A DNA stretch of 64,000 nucleotides from assembly GCA_951230915.1 (NCBI GenBank), contig OX579641.1, positions 24,592,254 through 24,656,253 on the forward strand, in the 5' to 3' direction. The translations under genes and the position numbers were made by a program. Shown piece after piece: positions 58,091-64,000 of the stretch. Origin of the DNA: Antitrichia curtipendula. Its lineage: Eukaryota > Streptophyta > Bryopsida > Hypnales > Leucodontaceae. Position 1 is the stretch's first letter, and each line of letters begins with the position of its first letter. The notes beneath the pieces are model-generated. The model was not told where the DNA came from and ran no database searches. It saw only the letters and a program-made list of their open reading frames with translations.

Positions 58091-59008
58091 TCACTATATA
58101 TCAAAGAAAAAATAGCTTTATGTTTCCATCAGAGAAATTCTACAACTATGAAAAAATTGTAGTTTGGCTTAAGTGAACAACTTGGATGAGTGACTAATTA
58201 ATTTTAATTATGTTTGAAAAATGTCTAATTTTAATAAATGATTTTTTGGACTGCCTAATTGTTTTATGTACTTTAATTAATTATTAGGCAAAAAATTGTC
58301 TAAGTTGCTAGGAAGCTACGATATGCAAATACAATTTACAAGTTTTATTTTTTGAAGATCATATAGTTGATGTTTAGAGATAAGTATTGCCCTTCTAATC
58401 TTAAAGTAAGTGCATGAGTTAGTGACTGAGATGTGTACAAGCGTACACCCTAAATCATATATAAAATTCAACATGAAATTTTAAAAAAATATTAATTTTA
58501 AGTTGTGTGTGTATTTGCAATGTATCTTTGGAAAGGTTATCTAGTGTCCAATTTCATGTCCACCTTTGCTTCATTGGGAAAAAACTATTTTTATTTCTAC
58601 AAAGGCTATGAACATGACAAGGTCTTAGAATAATACAATATAATCATGAAATCAAGCGCAAAGCCCATTGCTGGATGCATACCAAATTTGACATACCATA
58701 ACACCATTATAATAGGCAAAATTTTGGATCAGTCTAATTCAAGCCAAAAAATTCTTGTGTAGTACATTTTACAAGACACATGTACTACTTATGAATTTAT
58801 GGGTTTACATTAGGCTAGTCCAAAGTTGGTCTATCATAGGTAGAGTTACCTAATGTGCACTTCTACTTTCTATAGCTGGAATCTAAGTGTAGACCTCCAT
58901 ATTTCAATAAAGAACAATGTTTTGTAAGTAGGTACTAAAATTTGTGAAAACTGCAATATTAAAAAACAAAAAGGCTAGGATCTCAAGGTTTTAATGCAAA
59001 AATGTGAG
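58091..59008. other. No gene seen
   Basis: AT-rich spacer. Nothing recognised. Confidence 0.4.
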
Positions 59009-59539
59009 TAAGGTAGGTGTCTCTAAAAGCAACTTGGCTCTAAAAACGACCTCTAATTTAGAGGTACATTTTGTTTTTTTCAATGTACCAACATTGTACA
59101 TTTCAGGAGGGGGTCAATTTTAGAATCCACTGCGTTTCAACTTCAAAAATTTGTAACTAATTCCACAAAGGTCCAAAAAATATGAAACGACTTGGATTAG
59201 ATACCAATTCCATTTTTCTTCCTAGTAAATCTTTTTGAAAAATGTTTCAAGGAGTTTAGCTTCTCTGAAAATGCAATTAGCTCTTAAAGGGTTGCTTTAA
59301 CCCTTAAACGACGGGCTCATAACTATAGAAAACATCTGTTTTGATACCATGTGAATTGTTGGATTAAAATGATGCAAAAACACTCATTGGGAGTCAAACT
59401 ACTATAGATGATCTTCCCTTTTGTCACAAAATTTGGAGGATGAATAGTTGCACTTCTATCTTACACAGGAGATTCTCTTGTCATTCATTGGTAGCAAAAC
59501 GTCTGCCTCGACGTTTAAGGGTTAAAGCCTCCTACCTTA
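59009..59539. mobile_element. Family C TA-flanked MITE, copy 2, with a nested insertion
   Basis: TA at 59009-59010 and 59538-59539 flank 59011-59537. It starts AGGTAGGTGTCTCTAAAAGC and ends GCCTCCTACCT. Without the nested family B element and one TTAA it is about 302 bp, close to the 305 bp of copy 1. Confidence 0.75.
59297..59525. mobile_element. Family B TTAA MITE, copy 2, nested in family C
   Basis: TTAA at 59297-59300 and 59522-59525 flank a 221-bp element. Ends CCCTTAAACGACGGGC and (right, inward) CCCTTAAACGTCGAGGC. The surrounding family C element has an uninterrupted relative at 51510-51814, which confirms the insertion point. Confidence 0.85.
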
Positions 59540-59746
59540 TACTGATGCCAGTAGGAAGAGAACACAAGCACCATTATTTAGCTTCTGAGTGTACAATGAT
59601 AAGGTATCTTGTGAAACCAACCCTTGCAGATTTGTGCCCAAAATAAACACCTTCTAATCTTGAGAATGAAGGTTTGGTTTGGGGTATTCCCAACCTAGTA
59701 CTCCATAGTTAATCCATACACTGTTAAAAAATTACAAAGCTAGGTA

Positions 59747-60469
59747 TTAACCCATAAAGGACCATTGTCCCTTCAGGGGACAAATGAGATTTTGGACAGG
59801 TACCTATAGGATGTATTTTTTTCTTGATTTTTTGAAACTTTTATTGATGATAGAAAAATTGATTAGCTTCGTGGGAGTATAATTCTTTTTTTCAATTGGT
59901 GCTTGGGAACAAAAGTTATGTCCAAATAAGCTCAAAACAAGGAAGAGTGGGCAACAAAAAAAATTTGAAAAAATTTGAATTTGAATTTTCTCATAGTTTA
60001 TATGTTTGTCTATCTAGTAAGCTTTGATTCATTTCATTTGGATTTGTTATGAGAAAGTTATGGACAATCTTGTTTTTCAGGGAATTAGAGCATCTTTTTT
60101 AAATAAATAACTTGTAGGATTCATTTATGAATGCAATTTTTGCAATTTTTCAAAAACAAAAGGTCTACATGGTTTAGTTTTCTTTCTGGAACAATCTCAC
60201 CATTTGGGATTAGTGCATTTTAATTCCATCTAAAAGATATTAAAATTTAAGATTTTCTTTTTATCTCGTACCTACTTCTGCTTAACCATTTTTTGAAGAA
60301 TGAAAATTAAGTTTTTTGAATTTCTTTTTCTTCCTAGACTCTCAGCTGAATTCTCTACTATAAAGATTTAAATCTCAAAATTCTATAATGCAAAAAATTG
60401 AAGCTAAAAATGTTCAAAGTCAAAAAATCTAGTCCTACAATGTGCTGAAAACTTGTTTTTTTCACTTTA
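59747..60469 (+). mobile_element. Possible further TTAA-type element (one end)
   Basis: TTAA (59747-59750) then CCCATAAAGGACC is a clear family-type left end. No matching right end was found. At 60466-60469 another TTAA is followed by GCCCTAAAGGCCC, which again reads as a left end. Boundaries are unresolved. Confidence 0.4.
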
Positions 60470-61833
60470 AGCCCTAAAGGCCCAAGGCCCCTTGTTGTAG
60501 CACAGGGTAGGTAAATTTCCCATTATACTCACAAAAATCACCCTAGAGTATAACTAAGTGACTCTAAAGATCGAACCCATGAGATTCTGTGAAGTATCTA
60601 GTCTTATTAAGCAACTAAGCGTAGTCAGTATCCAAATCCTTCCTTCCGGTCTTCTTCCTAAAATCGGAAATGTAAAAAACACCAAAAAAACTATAGACTG
60701 GATTTCCTCTATCTTCCGATTCCAACTAGTTATCTGGTATTCAAATCCAACACAACCCCAGGATCTTTACCACTTCCGATCCTGGTATCCATCTAGACCA
60801 ATCCGCTCTAGACAACCTACAGGTATTCTCACTCCTATTTGGTTTGATTTTACCTCTATTTAGCCATTAGAGGGGTCTTCACTTGCTTTTGAGAGTGGTA
60901 GATCCACCACACCTTCTGTAACTTATAGTGGCTGAAGACCCACTATCCTAACCTCTAATTTCCTAGACTAACCCGGATCCGGTTTGGTCCTTTACAACAG
61001 CCCAAATAGCAATCCAGACTGTAGGTCACACAAAGATCCCCCATACAATCCTCTCATACTACAACGACCTTAGCGTCACTTCTTATCCGTACAAAGCTAG
61101 GCAATTACAAGTGAACCCGTCCATTCCAACATCAATCAAAGTTCTTCCGTTTACCACTAAGGTAGCGAGACCTCATAGGAGATCGAACACTCAACCGGAT
61201 TTCCCACCCGGAAGTTCTAGCGCAACTAAGGAATCCCTCCCTATCCGCCTAGCCTAACAACGGCTTTCTCACCTAGAATCTGAAACTCTAGACGTACTGA
61301 GGAACTGAAATTCACTCCCAACTCTTTCCTACCCGTTCTCATGTACTTAGAATAAAACTTAAAACGCCAAAGGGAGAAATCCTTCAAGAATCCGCTCGCA
61401 CCTTCCTAACTCCTTGCCATACAATTCTACCAAAATGGGAGAAACACACAACAAGAGAGCAAAATACAAGATGCAAGAAAATTTCAAAGTGCAGACTTCT
61501 AATCCCCAGCACAGGGACTGACTTATATACAATTGTAAAACTTTCCAAAAATACAAAAAGGCAAAAGTGCCTGTAAAAGTCAACCTTTTTCCGGATCCTA
61601 TCCTCCGGTCCGTCCTAACACTACCGGATCGGATTACAAGTCTGGATCCGTTCCCGTCCTATTTTACACTGACAAAAATATTCTACCTACAAAGCAACCC
61701 CACGCCCCAGCGAAGGACTCTTAGGCTCCGGTCCTAGTCCGTTGAAGACATCCTCCAAGTTCTTGTTCCGCTCCCCAGCCGTAGGATTTGGCAGATCAGA
61801 TCTAGGTGATGAATCTAAGTTAATTGGCGCGGT
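60470..61833. other. 3' flank of the Gag-like gene, no gene recognised
   Basis: GC-richer than the DNA to its left, with many TCCGGATCC-like words. Probably untranslated or terminal sequence of the element that carries the minus-strand gene at 61834-63322. Confidence 0.35.
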
Positions 61834-63322
61834 CTAGGAAGGTTGACTCTTCTTCGACTGTGGAGTCTGATTCTTACCTTCCCTCGTTTCCGTTCCATCT
61901 GAAAATGACTCCGGCAAGGAAATATCCGACAGGTGGATCCTCATGGATCTGGTCAACTTCCGCGTGTACTCCTCCATCCGGTTGGTTGCCTCCTGCGCCT
62001 TGACCATCGACGCCTCCACCTGCTCAAAGAAGTCTGTCAAGATCCGAACCATCCAGGAACCGGATAGTTTCTTATCTTCCAATACCTTCTCGTCAAATAA
62101 CTTCACCTTGACGATGGCGGTTCCGGTTTCACTGAAGTGGCCTTCACTGCCTCCGCAACCTTTTGCGTCTCATCCGCCATCTCTCGTGTGGCGGCCATGT
62201 CCTCCTTGAAGGTGAAAACTTCCGCCTTCAACATGTCGACTTCCTCCTGAAGTCGACAAATTTTTGCTTCTTGTTTTTGGATCTCATCCAGATTAGTGAT
62301 GCAATCTGCCACCTTCGGAGGTAGATCGTTGTCCAGAGATGCATGCACTAGCTTTTCGATCTTGGAAAGCGTCTTTTTCTTGACCTCCCAATCCTCTCGT
62401 ATGTTGCAGAAGATTCCAATCAACTGTTCAAATGGATCTTTGGGATCCGTCTTCTCGGGGCTTGACTTCTCTACTTTTGGTCCCTTATCCGGAGTAGACT
62501 TGTCTCCATGCGGCGATCCTCTTCCGTGAGAAGATGTGGTCTTGTGCCGTTTGTTCGGCCTTTCGATATCTTCTTCTTCTTCCATCTCGGATCCGGTTCC
62601 TTCCTCGACTTCGTCATCCGTTTTTGACTCTTTGTACTTCAGGAGGGGTTCCTGAGTCCTCTATTCCTTCTCCTCCGTATCCGTGAGGAGTTGGTTGTGC
62701 TGGTATAGGTGGAAGAGGTAGGGACACAACGGTGTGGACCTACTCCTTCCGATCCTTGTAGCAAGCTGTGACACCAAATCGAACAGGATCTGGGTCCAAT
62801 CTGCTTTCCGGTCTCTGCTCAAGGCACCAAAAATCATATTGCTGAGGGTTATCGTCACCCTCATTGGTTTCTCTGGGTGGAGGATCGAGATGAGGAACTG
62901 GAGGAGGTTCTGCTGCCGGTCATCTACACAATCTTCGACCACGTATCCGTCCTTCGGGTTTATTGTTCCCCAGAACTTGCCTCGGATGTACTCGTCCTTC
63001 CGGTTGGCCATCCCATGACCCCCTAACGGAAACCGTACACTGCTCTCCATATCTCTTCCGTCTAGTTGGCCGGAACACCCCAAAGAGTGTTGTCAAACTG
63101 GTTTGACAACTTCCCGAGTATTTCTTTCACCATCCACTCATCTCTAAATCCCCAGGATTTATCTATCAATCCGGGGCATCCCATCGCGGCGAGATCTGCC
63201 TTGAGCTGCTCCATCTCTTCTTCCGTGGAAGGGATGACCAGAATCACCTTTCGGAGCTTGATCGGAGTTGTGGAGGAAGTGGACGGTCCCACTCTATGCC
63301 TTCGGAGTTGCAGCATGGACAC
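61834..63322 (-). pseudogene. Gag-like or plant-transposon-protein-like gene, decayed
   Basis: Minus-strand segments form one broken protein. The first (from 63322) has VPSTSS..., EEMEQLKADLAAMG and SNQFDNTLWGVPA. After a frame change near 63080 follow KFWGTINPKDGYVVEDC, LLQFLISILHP, IFGALSRDRKADWTQILFDL and CPYLFHLYQHNQLLT. An in-frame TAG (62661-62663) interrupts EEKE-RTQEPLLKYKE. An acidic, Lys-rich stretch (EEEEDIERPNKRHKTTSS) and a coiled coil (EIQKQEAKICRLQEEVDMLK) come next, then a further frame change near 62103 and KLFDEKVLEDKKLSG to the end. It resembles, from memory, the plant transposon protein domain (Transposase_32-like) seen at the front of retroelements. No protease, reverse transcriptase or integrase is in the window. 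Confidence 0.5.
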
Positions 63323-64000
63323 AAACTACATCTAGCCGGATCCTTTCCGATTCTACCTCACCCGCTTCTAGCCGCATGTCCCGTTCTCACTTTCTCTCTC
63401 CGATCTCAACCGGAATCACAAACAAACTGGCGCGCGCACAGAAATCTACCTTGTAGCACACTTCTAACACACGTCTGCCTTCCGCACACTCACACACTCA
63501 CAGAAAACCAAAGTGCTGAGCAGAAAACGAGGAGCGCGATGAAATTCTTTTGCCAAACAGAGTTTGGAAAAGGGGCGCAATTGGAATGGTCTAGGCCTTA
63601 TATAGTCTCGGGACCCAAGACTAGTCATCATGACTTTTTCCGGTCTAGTCCGGTCCCCAGCATTCTAGTCTAACCCTAATCCAGTCCTCAACCACTCCAG
63701 ATACAGTTCCGCTCCTGAGTACTGGTACATGAACCGGATCAAATCTAGTTGTTCCGTTACTTGAATGTCCTTGTTTATTTCTAGTCTTCTCTTGTTTCTA
63801 AACTGAATCCGGATACTAATTGCTAGTTTTTGTTCCATCTTCTAGGTAAACAAGAAGATACCAAAAATTCTGGTTGCAAGGTCATTGCACGAAACACTTG
63901 TACTATTTGTTGCGTTTTGCCTTTTTGGTCAGTCAGTACTATAGGTACTATTAGTACTGTGAGTACTATAGCTGTGTGGAAGAAGAAATCTGGGCCGTTA
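63323..64000. other. 5' flank of the Gag-like gene
   Basis: No coding region recognised. Probably the leader or terminal region of the same element, cut by the window edge. It contains CCGGTCTAGTCCGGTCCCC-type words like those at 60.5-61.8 kb, but no terminal repeat could be demonstrated. Confidence 0.35.

Overview
The window looks like nuclear DNA of a land plant or close streptophyte relative, probably not a seed plant; I cannot name the species. The best evidence is an uninterrupted plant-type eIF1A gene at the left edge. GT-AG introns, long AT-rich spacers and many decayed DNA transposons agree with a repeat-rich nuclear genome. No bacterial operon, CRISPR array or rRNA gene was seen.

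Layout. 0.3-0.74 kb: eIF1A (minus strand), with GC-rich 80-bp repeats upstream. 1.2-8.3 kb: two TTAA-flanked piggyBac-like non-autonomous elements, a 69-bp minisatellite and a GGATGAAAGTAG repeat field. 8.9-11.1 kb: decayed accessory genes, one with a SWIM zinc finger. 13-18 kb: a GC-richer island with the last exon of an unrecognised acidic-tailed protein. 22.2-45.6 kb: the main discovery. 46-60 kb: dense small elements, namely TTAA families, a TA-flanked family, foldback elements and an internally deleted pogo/Tigger element. 60-64 kb: a decayed Gag-like or plant-transposon-protein-like gene on the minus strand.

The main discovery is an apparent 23.4-kb DNA element at 22185-45594. Its two ends are inverted copies of each other over 30 bp (28 of 30 match), with ATTT on both outer sides. 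It carries two divergent gene sets facing away from the centre. The left gene (minus) encodes a protein of about 1,106 residues with N-terminal small-barrel-like repeats, a Cys-rich/HGN segment and an RNase H-like domain with a DDE-type triad; I recall this family as DUF7869. The right set (plus) encodes a multi-exon protein with a ParB/sulfiredoxin-like segment, then an FCP1-like HAD phosphatase domain, then a second FCP1-like domain that has lost its catalytic aspartates. An 18-bp palindrome, ATCTGGAGTGATCCAGAT and variants, recurs about 30 times in the introns, leaders and flanks of both gene sets. I saw it nowhere else in the window.

My reading is that the left protein is the transposase and that the palindromes are binding sites for an element-encoded protein. 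The right-hand proteins would be accessory or regulatory factors. The copy is defective: several in-frame stops interrupt the genes, but I found no frameshift in the parts I could follow, and every stop can be explained by cytosine deamination. This suggests recent, methylation-driven decay.
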